This document shows positions 15,635 to 23,114 of a stretch of DNA of 32,781 nt, piece after piece. The notes beneath the pieces were generated by a model. It saw only the letters and a program-made list of their open reading frames with translations. It made no database searches and had not been told where the DNA came from. How positions within the stretch are numbered: position 1 is the stretch's first letter; each line of letters opens with the position of its first letter. The position numbers and the translations under genes are program-made. Where the stretch lies: assembly GCA_964423475.1 (NCBI GenBank), contig CAYRFD010000005.1, positions 1 to 32,781 of the forward strand, in the 5' to 3' direction. This DNA is from JAUPVN01 sp964423475. GTDB lineage: Bacteria > Patescibacteriota > Saccharimonadia > Saccharimonadales > CAIOMD01.

Positions 15635-16027
15635 TTAAATATCTAAATCATCTAAATCAGATAATTCTTGGCGTGTTTTGCTTACCACAGAATCATGATC
15701 TTTTTGGGCAGTAACTTGTGTGTCATCGGCGTCGTCATCACTTGCGCTAGATCTTGTATTGTCGCGTGGGCCAGGGCCACCGGCTGGGTCAATAATTTTA
15801 AGGTTATATCGCGCATCATTTTTTGTACCAAGAGCCCTTAGCAAACTACGAATACTCTGAGCGGTTGCGCCTCTTTTACCTATAACTCTGCCAAGATCTT
15901 CTGGTGCTACGGTTAGTTCTAGTAAAACACCTTTTTCGTCTATAGTGCGTACAACTTGCACCGCGTCTGGGTTGCCAACTAATGATTTTACTATATATTC
16001 TACAAACTGCTGATCTATAGAAGCCAT
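15635..16027 (-). CDS. khpA: KH-domain RNA-binding protein KhpA
   Basis: KhpA is a small single-KH RNA-binding protein, often encoded beside rpsP, that works with KhpB in RNA regulation and cell growth. Residues about 1-82 form the KH domain, with the RNA-contacting GxxG loop in RVIGKRGATAQSIR. Unlike the usual 75-80-residue protein, this one continues for about 45 polar, Asp- and Ser-rich residues ending DLDDLDI, probably disordered. It lies 107 bases after rpsP, beyond an intrinsic terminator, and has AAGGAG before its ATG, so it may depend on read-through or on its own promoter (a TATACT at 16076-16071). Confidence 0.92.
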   Translation of the reverse strand: MASIDQQFVEYIVKSLVGNPDAVQVVRTIDEKGVLLELTVAPEDLGRVIGKRGATAQSIRSLLRALGTKNDARYNLKIIDPAGGPGPRDNTRSSASDDDADDTQVTAQKDHDSVVSKTRQELSDLDDLDI

Positions 16028-16078
16028 TCTGATTTTCTCCTTACTTATTACTTACAATTACTGTATTTATAGTATATC

Positions 16079-16122
16079 AAAAAACCACTAATGCCGTAAT
16101 AACTTTAGACCAATTAGTGGTT
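16079..16122 (-). terminator. Intrinsic terminator after rpsP
   Basis: On the minus strand AACCACTAAT (16122-16113) pairs perfectly with ATTAGTGGTT (16092-16083) around a 20-base loop and runs into six T residues ending at 16079. It should end or attenuate the rpmF-nusB-nudix-rnc-rpsP transcript before khpA. Confidence 0.8.
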
Positions 16123-16134
16123 ATTGATTAAAAT

Positions 16135-16566
16135 TTACTCTTTTGGCGCTTCTGTAACGGGCTCTACAGGTGTTTCAGCTTCTTTAGCTGGTTCTTCTGT
16201 AGTTTCTGTCTTTGGCTCTTCTGCTGGTTCTTCTTTTGCGGCAGGTGCCTCTTTAGGCTGATTTTTACGTAATTTATCGGTATTTTTAATAGCTTTTTTT
16301 TGAACAGCCTTTGTGGTTACCCAACTTGGTAATTTAACGCCTTCTGTTTTAAAGATAGCTACTACTCTTTCAGATGGTTGTGCACCATTATCAAGATATT
16401 TTTGAGCTGCTTCTTTGTTTAAAATAACTTTTTTACTATGTGGATCATAAGACCCTAATTGAGAAATTACTCGGCCACTGGTTGGTGTCCGGCGAGAATC
16501 TTGCACTACCATACGGTAATGCGCTAAACCTTTGCGCCCTACGCGCTGCATTCTGATTGCTAACAT
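16135..16566 (-). CDS. rpsP: 30S ribosomal protein S16
   Basis: S16 helps assemble the 5' and central domains of 16S rRNA. The 143-residue protein begins with the standard core MLAIRMQRVGRKGLAHYRMV and RTPTSGRVISQLGSYDP, ending near residue 85. The rest is a low-complexity tail of about 55 residues made mostly of Glu, Ala, Pro and Thr, so the protein is about 60 residues longer than E. coli S16. Such tails are seen in some S16 lineages and are probably disordered. It follows rnc closely, with AGAGG before the ATG, and is followed by a terminator. Confidence 0.96.
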   Translation of the reverse strand: MLAIRMQRVGRKGLAHYRMVVQDSRRTPTSGRVISQLGSYDPHSKKVILNKEAAQKYLDNGAQPSERVVAIFKTEGVKLPSWVTTKAVQKKAIKNTDKLRKNQPKEAPAAKEEPAEEPKTETTEEPAKEAETPVEPVTEAPKE

Positions 16567-16583
16567 ATGCCTCTTACTAACAA

Positions 16584-17366
16584 TTAACGTTTAATATTAT
16601 TCTTACAGATGCTTATTGTATCTGTTTTTGTGCTAACTGTCAACGCTTGGTTTAGGCTTTTTTTGTGGTTGCTCTTTTTTATACTTAGCCAAAGCTTGTT
16701 CTGCGGCCTGTTGTTGGGCAATTTGCTTGCTCCAACACCTTTACCCTTAAGATCTGTGTCTACAAATACACCTACAGTAAATGTTTTATCGTGATCTGGG
16801 CCTTCTTCTGATAACACTTTATATTGTGGTGTAGCGTTATCTACACTTTGGGCTATCTCTTGCAAGCGCGATTTAGGATCCATCCAAGACCCCGTGTCTA
16901 AAATAGTCTGAAAAGTTGTTAACAAACTAATACTTATAAATTGTTTAGCTGCATCATAACCTTTATCCATATATAAAGCACCAATCACCGCCTCATAGCA
17001 ATTTGCCAAAATTTGCTGGCGTGCTCTGTCGCTACCGCGCTTTTCGCCGCGAGATAAACGTAAAAAGGTGTCAAAGCCTAACCTATCGGCTGCAGCACTT
17101 ATGCTTTCTGTACGCACTAAAGAACTACGCCAATTAGTTAAAATACCCTCTGGGTCTGTATAATTTTTATATAAATATTCGGTTACAACCAGCTCTAATA
17201 CGGCATCTCCTAAAAACTCAAGCCGTTCATTATGCTCTTTTACGGTTTTTTTATGCTCATTTAAATAAGACCTATGCGTAAAAGCCGTAACAAGCAAACT
17301 TAAATTGTTAAAATCTCCACCTAATTTTTCTACTGCTAGTTTTTGATATATGCTATGATCTTGCAT
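16584..17366 (-). CDS. rnc: Ribonuclease III, C-terminus frameshifted
   Basis: RNase III cleaves double-stranded RNA during rRNA and mRNA processing. The catalytic domain is intact, with signature NERLEFLGDAVLELV and the downstream acidic residues (EAVIGALYMDKG). The dsRNA-binding domain starts normally (RLQEIAQ...PQYKVLSEEGPDHDKTF) up to GKGVGASK, but the frame then reads unrelated LPNNRPQN and continues to 16584. In the -1 frame from about 16730 the expected last helix appears as IAQQQAAEQALAKYKK, ending with TAG at 16633-16635. A lost base or bases in an A-rich stretch is the simplest cause. The ATG at 17366 is preferred over TTG 17387; the gene overlaps the nudix stop by 14 bases. Confidence 0.85.
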   Translation of the reverse strand: MQDHSIYQKLAVEKLGGDFNNLSLLVTAFTHRSYLNEHKKTVKEHNERLEFLGDAVLELVVTEYLYKNYTDPEGILTNWRSSLVRTESISAAADRLGFDTFLRLSRGEKRGSDRARQQILANCYEAVIGALYMDKGYDAAKQFISISLLTTFQTILDTGSWMDPKSRLQEIAQSVDNATPQYKVLSEEGPDHDKTFTVGVFVDTDLKGKGVGASKLPNNRPQNKLWLSIKKSNHKKSLNQALTVSTKTDTISICKNNIKR

Positions 17367-17859
17367 TTCTAATGTCTTTTTGGCCAATTAACATTAACTT
17401 ACCAATGTCTTCGTACTCTATCTTTTCTAGGGCATCGTTAAAGTCAAGCCAGCCTATTCCTTTCATCCATTCTTCTTTTTGTAAATTGTTAGTATCACCT
17501 AAAGCCTCTACTAAATATATTTGCGTAGTCATTAAAACTAAACTTTGTTGGCGCCTATACTGAAAATTAATTTTGCCAAGCCAGTTCATTACACGCATTT
17601 CTTGCAAGCCGGTTTCTTCTCTTATTTCGCGCTCGGCGGTCTGCCGAGCGGTTTCTCCGGGTTCTATGTGACCCTTTGGTATAGTCCACCGTTCTTTTGC
17701 ATCTTTTACTAACAAAATTTCTACTTTACCGGTTTTATCATCTTTGCGCCAAACAATACCACCAGATGTAGGCTCTTTAACAACCTCTGTTATGGTAGGG
17801 CGTTTTCTGCTAAGATATTTTTTAAATCCCTCAAACGGGGCTGGTCTTTTTAATGCCAT
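17353..17859 (-). CDS. NUDIX hydrolase
   Basis: A 168-residue pyrophosphohydrolase. The Nudix box fits G-x5-E-x7-REUxEExGU exactly: GHIEPGETARQTAEREIREETGL in outline (about 74-96), with the catalytic acidic REIREE. It begins with a basic 30-residue extension, and WTIPKGHIEPGE resembles diadenosine-polyphosphate and related hydrolases, but the substrate cannot be assigned. It sits between nusB (four bases away) and rnc (overlapping), so it is transcribed with RNA-processing and ribosomal genes. Confidence 0.9.
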   Translation of the reverse strand: MALKRPAPFEGFKKYLSRKRPTITEVVKEPTSGGIVWRKDDKTGKVEILLVKDAKERWTIPKGHIEPGETARQTAEREIREETGLQEMRVMNWLGKINFQYRRQQSLVLMTTQIYLVEALGDTNNLQKEEWMKGIGWLDFNDALEKIEYEDIGKLMLIGQKDIRNARS

Positions 17860-17863
17860 ATTG

Positions 17864-18340
17864 CTACTGCGCTTTCTTTTTTGCAGTCTTGGGTGGTTTA
17901 TTATCTGGCAAATTAGGTTCTATTGCTCTATAAGAAGATCCTAACACGCCGTTAATAAACTTAGATGAGTTTTCGCCACCAAACGCTTTGGCAAGTTCTA
18001 CTGCCTCGTTTATAACAACTTTTGGCGGTACATCTTTCTCATACGTAAGCTCGTATAAGCCCATTCGTAACACTGCACGATCAATACGCGCAATTTTATC
18101 AATGGGCCAATCTGGTGCAAGAGGCTGCAAGGTAGCGTCTAAACTTTCTTGCTTTGCAAACACTCCGTGAACAAGACTTTCTATAAAGGATTTGTCTTCT
18201 ATGGTCTCGCTATAGCGCGCCATATTTCGAGCTAAAACATCGTCAAGATTAAAATCGGCATCAACACACTCTGTACGAAACTCTGCTTCGTACAGCGTTT
18301 GTAGTGCAACTATGCGTCCTAAATGTCTGTTAGATGCCAT
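17864..18340 (-). CDS. nusB: Transcription antitermination protein NusB
   Basis: NusB binds boxA RNA with S10 and supports antitermination and rRNA processing. The 158-residue all-helical protein starts RHLGRIVALQTLYEAEF and has the conserved WPIDKIARIDRAVLRMGLYEL and VVINEAVELAKAFGGENSSKFINGVL blocks, which are the NusB core. A Lys/Pro-rich tail of about 18 residues follows. It is 47 bases downstream of rpmF and four bases before the nudix gene. Confidence 0.95.
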   Translation of the reverse strand: MASNRHLGRIVALQTLYEAEFRTECVDADFNLDDVLARNMARYSETIEDKSFIESLVHGVFAKQESLDATLQPLAPDWPIDKIARIDRAVLRMGLYELTYEKDVPPKVVINEAVELAKAFGGENSSKFINGVLGSSYRAIEPNLPDNKPPKTAKKKAQ

Positions 18341-18387
18341 ACTTATGCTCTTTCTGGCGTGCTATTTAATGTGCGAGCCTATTAACC

Positions 18388-18563
18388 TTAATCTTTTACT
18401 TGCTTAACGGTTTTGTTCCGCTTTGTGTTTACTTTTGTTGGCAACGCAGCAAGCTTAGCATTTACTGCTTTTGCAAGCTTTGGTACCAAGTGGCTCCTAC
18501 GAGCCCCCGTGCGGCGAGGTGTTGTGCGCTTTNNNNNNNNNNGCGCTTTTTTGGCTTACCCAA
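18388..18563 (-). CDS. rpmF: 50S ribosomal protein L32, interrupted by an N gap
   Basis: The minus strand reads, from TTG at 18563, GKPKKR up to the gap at 18542-18533, then KRTTPRRTGARRSHLVPK and on to TAA at 18390-18388. This is the basic L32 pattern; the later zinc-finger cysteines of some L32 proteins are absent. The bases on both sides of the ten Ns share AAAGCGC, so the contigs probably overlap by seven bases; joining them gives one open frame of 52 residues. Taken literally, the ten Ns break the frame. AAGGAG lies nine bases before the TTG, and a good promoter (TTGAAT-17-TATAAT) is upstream. It heads the nusB operon. Confidence 0.85.
18533..18542. other. Assembly gap (10 N) inside rpmF
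   Basis: Ten Ns joined at a place where the flanks repeat AAAGCGC. It is most simply a scaffolding gap of zero or negative true length. Confidence 0.8.
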
Positions 18564-18611
18564 GGTGCTAACTCCTTAAAGTTATATATAATTAGTTAAT
18601 ACTCGTTACCT

Positions 18612-18640
18612 ATTATAACAACTTAACAACACCTATTCAA
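18612..18640 (-). promoter_or_regulatory. Promoter of the rpmF-nusB-nudix-rnc-rpsP operon
   Basis: On the minus strand TTGAAT (18640-18635) is separated by exactly 17 bases from a perfect TATAAT (18617-18612), 48 bases before the TTG start of rpmF. It is one of the best sigma-70-type promoters in the window. Confidence 0.75.
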
Positions 18641-18659
18641 GGCATAAATACAAAAACTA

Positions 18660-18688
18660 TTGCATAATTATACTTTTTATGCTATTAT
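18660..18688 (+). promoter_or_regulatory. Promoter of the gap-interrupted gene at 18717
   Basis: TTGCAT (18660-18665), a 17-base spacer and TATTAT (18683-18688) preceded by TG form a good extended -10 promoter. It faces away from the rpmF promoter. Confidence 0.65.
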
Positions 18689-18716
18689 ATACTAAGTAAT
18701 AATTCGGAGAACCTTT

Positions 18717-19188
18717 ATGCTAAGAGATTTAGCGCCAAAAGCAGCAGTAGTTATAACGGCCGCAAGNNNNNNNNNNNNNNNNNNNNNNNNNNNNNNNNNN
18801 NNNNNNNNNNNNNNNNNNNNNNNNNNNNNNNNNNNNNNNNNNNNNNAATGGTTATATATCGGTTTCTGACGGAGCTATACCAAGAACAGACCAACGAGCC
18901 ACAGACCCCGATGGCCCTGATGCTACAATCGGTAATATTGCAGATACAAAAGGTGCCACTGTTACAGGTATGTATAAGCCTGTAATTTTTCCAGGTGTCT
19001 CAAGAATTGGCAATGTTGCATGCACGCCAGATCCATTTACTAATAAAACGGGGGGTATGCTATGTGTACCGACAGAACAAACATCTATTGCATCAAGATC
19101 AGTAGATAATAGTATGCTTATACCTTATGACCCAAATAGTAAGCCTATGGTCACCTTAAGGCCAAAACCGGATCAGACCAAGGGTTGA
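18717..19188 (+). CDS. Unknown protein interrupted by an 80-N gap
   Basis: I do not recognise this gene. It has a promoter, GGAG seven bases before ATG 18717, and starts MLRDLAPKAAVVITAAS before the gap at 18767-18846. After the gap one frame stays open for 114 codons to TGA at 19186-19188, beginning NGYISVSDGAIPRTDQ and ending RPKPDQTKG. The visible part is polar, rich in Pro, Thr, Asp and Gly, with two Cys. The short hydrophobic stretch AAVVITAA just before the gap could start a signal or membrane segment, but it is cut off. Both parts are taken as one gene by position; with 80 literal Ns the frames do not match, so the gap size is only an estimate. It ends four bases from the convergent leuS stop. 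Confidence 0.6.
18767..18846. other. Assembly gap (80 N) inside a coding region
   Basis: Eighty Ns follow CGCAAG and precede AATGGTTATA. The size is probably an estimate. The missing part holds the N-terminal region of the gene at 18717. Confidence 0.9.
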
Positions 19189-19192
19189 ATAA

Positions 19193-22168
19193 TTATACTA
19201 CAATATTTAACAATTTGTCTTTGATATAAATAATTTTTTTAGCGTCGCCAGTTATATAGCTGGCGACGTTTTTATGTGCTTTAGCCCCAGCTTCTACATC
19301 TTTTTGAGCGCTCCCGGCTGGCATTTGTATTGTGCCACGTAGCTTACCATTTACTTGCACCACAATTGTAACGGTATCTTGGCTTAGCGTGGTGGTATCT
19401 AGGTTTGGCCAAGAATCTTTTTGTACACTACTGCTATGGCCCAATTGTTGCCAAAGTTCATCTGCAATATGGGGTGCAAATGGCGCAATACAAACAATAT
19501 TAGCCTCTAACGCGCTTTGCCACACTGGGTTTTTACCAAACGGCAAGCTAACTTTATATTTATAAAGCTCGTTTAATTGCGTCATACAAGAGGCAATGGC
19601 CGTATTATATTTATTATTTTCTAAATCTTGCGTTGCTTTTTTTATTAGGTTATTAGTAGCAAATTGTAGCTTTTTGGTAGCGTCTGCTGGTATATCATCT
19701 AGCGTTTTAGATTCTAAATATTCTTGGGTAAGAGTCCATAGCCTATTTAAATATCTGTATGCCCCTGGTACACCCTGTTCATCCCACCTTGCACCAAGCT
19801 CTAAAGGTGCTGCAAACATTAAGTACACCCTAAGAGCATCAGCGCCGTAACCACTATTAATTATTTGCAGTGGGTCTGGCCCATTACCAAGTGTTTTGCT
19901 AAATGGGCTACCGTCTTTAGCTACAACTTTACCGTTAAATAGCATTTGTTTAAAAGGTTCTGGGTTATTTACTAAACCTAATTTATAAAAAAACCTAGTT
20001 ACAAAACGGGCATATAAAAGGTGTGCTGTAGCGTGGTCTCCACCATTATAAAAATCTATTGGCATCCATTTATTAGCAACTTTGCTATCAAAAATTTTAG
20101 CCTGATTATGTGGGTCTAAATAGCGTAGCATATACCAACTACTACAAATATATGTATCTAGCGTATCGGTTTCACGCTCGGCTTTACCGCCACATTTGGG
20201 GCAATCTACAACTAGCCAATCTTTTGCTCTTGCAAGCGCACTACGGCCATCTCCACTAGGCTGAAAATCTGTTAGTTCTGGTAATATTACAGGCAAATCT
20301 TGCTCTGGCACAGGCACTATGCCACATTTTTGGCAATGAATTATTGGTATTGGCGCGCCCCAATAACGTTGGCGTGATACGCTCCAGTCACGCATTTTAT
20401 AGTTTACAACCGGCTTTGCCACACCTTTATCTTGCAAGTCTTTAACAACCTTTAAAGTTGCCTCACTAGACTCTAAACCATTATACTTCCCAGAATTAAT
20501 TAATATACCCGCATCATGAGTGAATTCATCATTACTTGTTTGGTTATCAACTACTTTAACTATGTTAAGATTATATTTTTGGGCAAATTCATAATCTCGT
20601 TGGTCGTGCGCTGGTACGGCCATAATTGCACCCGTGCCATAACCAGATAATACGTAGTCTGCTATCCAAATAGGCAATTTTTGGTTATTTATTGGGTTAA
20701 CTGCGTAAGCACCAGTAAAAACACCGGTTTTATCTTGGCCAGCTTGCCGTTCTAGCTCGGTTTTTTTAGCAGTTTGTTTAATATAATCTTCTACAGCTTT
20801 TTGTTGGTTTTTAGTAGTTATTTTACTAACAAGTTCGTGCTCTGGCGCAAGCACCAAAAAAGTAGCCCCAAAAAGCGTATCTGCCCTTGTAGTAAAAACT
20901 GTAATTTTATTAAATGAGTTAGATAGTATAAAAGGCTCTGATTCCGCGCAAAAATGCTTTTTATTGGCATTTGTTTTTTGTAATAAAACACCAAACTGAT
21001 TTGATAAAAATTCTAAATAATCTTGGCGCCTACTCGCTTCTTGGTTATCTGAAAGTATTATAATTTCTTTTGCAAGGCTCTTTATAAGTTTGTAGTCATA
21101 ATTAAAATCACAATTATCAAATTTTGTTGAATCTTTTAGCCTAAAAGATGGTATAACTGCCGGAGCAACCAAAACCAACCTATTAATTTTTTGTTTTGTT
21201 TTTTGTAACAGCTTCATTGCAATATGGCCACCAAGAGAATGACCTATAATAACAGTATTTTCATTAATATCACAATTTTCTATTACATAATCAACCTGCT
21301 CTTTTTCTTTAGGGTCATCCGTATTGGGCATTTGCGGCGCTTGCACCCGATACCCCAATGCCTCTAAAGATTCTTTAAGCCAAGGAATAAAGTTTTTATC
21401 TGCTCTTCCAGTAAATCCATGCAAAATAATAAAGTTTGAATCTTTATTTATTGCAAAATCTATTTCTGCACCCTCACTGCGGCCTATCCAGTTTTTTTGA
21501 GCTAATTTTACACTTTCTGTCCAATCTAAATCATCTGTGGCCTGTAAGAGTTCATCTGCATATTCTGTAATCTTAAAAAACCACTGTTTTATTTGCTTTT
21601 TTTGAATAATTGGGTCATTTTTGCCCTCGTGGCGCCAACATTTATTATCGGCCGTAACTTGTTCGTTTGCTAATACGGTTTGGCATTTATTGCACCACCA
21701 CTGCATACGGGCGTCTTGGTAGGCAAGGCCGTGTTCGTACATTTTGCTAAATATCCACTGTGTCCACTTATAATATTCTGGTACGCAAGTGCTAATCTCT
21801 TTTTCCCAATCGTTGCTCCAGCCCATGGCCTGATATTGCTTGTGATAGCTAGGAATAATTTTTGCCATGCTTTCTTGCGGGCTAACGCCAGCTTTTATAG
21901 CGTAGTTTTCTGCGGGTAAACCAAATGCGTCCCAACCTACTGGGTGATAACTTTCGTAGCCCTGTTGGCGCTTAAAACGCGCCTTAACATCACTAATTGT
22001 ATAGTTCATGGCGTGGCCAACATGAATACCTGCCCCACTTGGGTAGTTAAACATGCTCATACCAACATATTTTGGCTTTTTAGAACTAAAATCTGTGGTA
22101 TAAACGTTAGTTTCTTGCCAAATTTCTTGCCATTTTGGCTCTATATCTCTTGGGTAATACTTTTTCAT
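19193..22168 (-). CDS. leuS: Leucyl-tRNA synthetase with an inserted alpha/beta-hydrolase domain
   Basis: LeuRS charges tRNA-Leu. The 991-residue protein is about 130-180 residues longer than usual. The class I HIGH motif is HVGH (49-52), with the zinc-type CNKCQTVLANEQ, WIGRSEG, and the CP1 editing domain (TTRADTLFGATF; GTGAIMAVPAHDQRDY with its conserved Asp). KMSKS is degenerate, PFSKT (755-759). Between the first strand of the editing region (EIDFAI, to about 240) and ITVFTTRADTL (422 on) lies a complete small hydrolase, about residues 243-418 (positions 20915-21442). It has HGFTG (250-254), nucleophile elbow GHSLGG with Ser311, Asp374 and His405, as in the RBBP9/YdeN family. A TATAAT box ends ten bases before the ATG. 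Confidence 0.95.
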   Translation of the reverse strand: MKKYYPRDIEPKWQEIWQETNVYTTDFSSKKPKYVGMSMFNYPSGAGIHVGHAMNYTISDVKARFKRQQGYESYHPVGWDAFGLPAENYAIKAGVSPQESMAKIIPSYHKQYQAMGWSNDWEKEISTCVPEYYKWTQWIFSKMYEHGLAYQDARMQWWCNKCQTVLANEQVTADNKCWRHEGKNDPIIQKKQIKQWFFKITEYADELLQATDDLDWTESVKLAQKNWIGRSEGAEIDFAINKDSNFIILHGFTGRADKNFIPWLKESLEALGYRVQAPQMPNTDDPKEKEQVDYVIENCDINENTVIIGHSLGGHIAMKLLQKTKQKINRLVLVAPAVIPSFRLKDSTKFDNCDFNYDYKLIKSLAKEIIILSDNQEASRRQDYLEFLSNQFGVLLQKTNANKKHFCAESEPFILSNSFNKITVFTTRADTLFGATFLVLAPEHELVSKITTKNQQKAVEDYIKQTAKKTELERQAGQDKTGVFTGAYAVNPINNQKLPIWIADYVLSGYGTGAIMAVPAHDQRDYEFAQKYNLNIVKVVDNQTSNDEFTHDAGILINSGKYNGLESSEATLKVVKDLQDKGVAKPVVNYKMRDWSVSRQRYWGAPIPIIHCQKCGIVPVPEQDLPVILPELTDFQPSGDGRSALARAKDWLVVDCPKCGGKAERETDTLDTYICSSWYMLRYLDPHNQAKIFDSKVANKWMPIDFYNGGDHATAHLLYARFVTRFFYKLGLVNNPEPFKQMLFNGKVVAKDGSPFSKTLGNGPDPLQIINSGYGADALRVYLMFAAPLELGARWDEQGVPGAYRYLNRLWTLTQEYLESKTLDDIPADATKKLQFATNNLIKKATQDLENNKYNTAIASCMTQLNELYKYKVSLPFGKNPVWQSALEANIVCIAPFAPHIADELWQQLGHSSSVQKDSWPNLDTTTLSQDTVTIVVQVNGKLRGTIQMPAGSAQKDVEAGAKAHKNVASYITGDAKKIIYIKDKLLNIVV

Positions 22169-22178
22169 AATTGCTCTT

Positions 22179-22184
22179 ATTATA
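22179..22184 (-). promoter_or_regulatory. Candidate -10 box giving near-leaderless leuS
   Basis: TATAAT on the minus strand, ten bases before the leuS ATG, with no Shine-Dalgarno sequence in between. Confidence 0.5.
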
Positions 22185-22212
22185 CCTTAAGCTATAATTT
22201 TAGGTTAATAAA

Positions 22213-23112
22213 TTAACTACTTAGTGCGTCTTCTACTAATATTCTTGTAACATCTGGCATGCTATAGCCAGCTTGCAAAGCAGATTTTGGAAACAAACTT
22301 TGCTCCGTCATACCAGGAATTGTATTTATTTCTAAAAAGTATATATTATTGTTAGCATCTATAATAAAATCAGATCTAGAAAAGCCTCTGCATCCCATTT
22401 TTTTATGAACCTTAAGAGCTAACTTTTGAGCCAATTTTTGGTTTTTTATAGATACATTTTTGGGTGGGCATAGTTCTTGAGTATTACCATTATATTTATT
22501 TAAATAATCAAAATCTTGCCCGGCTGGGGGAATAATTTCTATAACTGGTAAAGCCTTATTTATTAAAACCGGAACAGTTATTTCTACACCTGAAATATGT
22601 TCTTGAATAATCATTTTATTATTATGATTTTTAAAAACCTGTTGTATATTAATTACTTTTAAATCATGCTCATTTTTTATCATAAAAGTATCAACACTAG
22701 AACCATCTTTAGCCGGTTTTAAAACAAAAGGAAATTTATTTAATTTATGGCCTATAAAGTCTTCATATCCAACCAAAGCAGTTTTAGGCAATAAAATATC
22801 ACTAACATGTTTATAAGTTTTAAACTTATCAAAACAATCAGCAGATGCTTGCGAGCCAGAACCAACAAACGGTATATCATAATCTTCTAGATGTTTTTGT
22901 AAAATACCATCTTCTCCGCCTTGCCCATGTATCATCGGAAAAACAACGTCTACATCTTTTAACCAAAATTCTATATTGCCATCTTTAAGTGGATCGTAAA
23001 CAGTTAAACTATAACCCAAATCACTTAGGGCTTTCTGAACATTATAAGAAGATTTTAAAGATACTTCTCTTTCAGAAGAATCTCCACCATGCACTAAAAG
23101 CACTTTTACCAT
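22213..23112 (-). CDS. ddl: D-alanine--D-alanine ligase
   Basis: Ddl makes the D-Ala-D-Ala dipeptide for peptidoglycan. This 299-residue ATP-grasp enzyme has the N-terminal VHGGDSSEREVSL, the MIHGQGGEDG loop, the FPFVLKPAKDGSSVDT ATP-binding strand, and the C-terminal Mg-binding block FLEINTIPGMTEQSLFPKSA. In the family an aromatic or Val residue near the omega loop separates D-Ala from D-Lac ligases; I cannot decide this by eye. It starts two bases after murF ends, so the two are coupled, matching their consecutive reactions. Confidence 0.95.
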   Translation of the reverse strand: MVKVLLVHGGDSSEREVSLKSSYNVQKALSDLGYSLTVYDPLKDGNIEFWLKDVDVVFPMIHGQGGEDGILQKHLEDYDIPFVGSGSQASADCFDKFKTYKHVSDILLPKTALVGYEDFIGHKLNKFPFVLKPAKDGSSVDTFMIKNEHDLKVINIQQVFKNHNNKMIIQEHISGVEITVPVLINKALPVIEIIPPAGQDFDYLNKYNGNTQELCPPKNVSIKNQKLAQKLALKVHKKMGCRGFSRSDFIIDANNNIYFLEINTIPGMTEQSLFPKSALQAGYSMPDVTRILVEDALSS

Positions 23113-23114
23113 AA

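Noticed and set aside
16720..16740. Programmed -1 frameshift in rnc
   Set aside because: No slippery heptamer or downstream stem is visible at the frame change; a sequence error or simple mutation is simpler.
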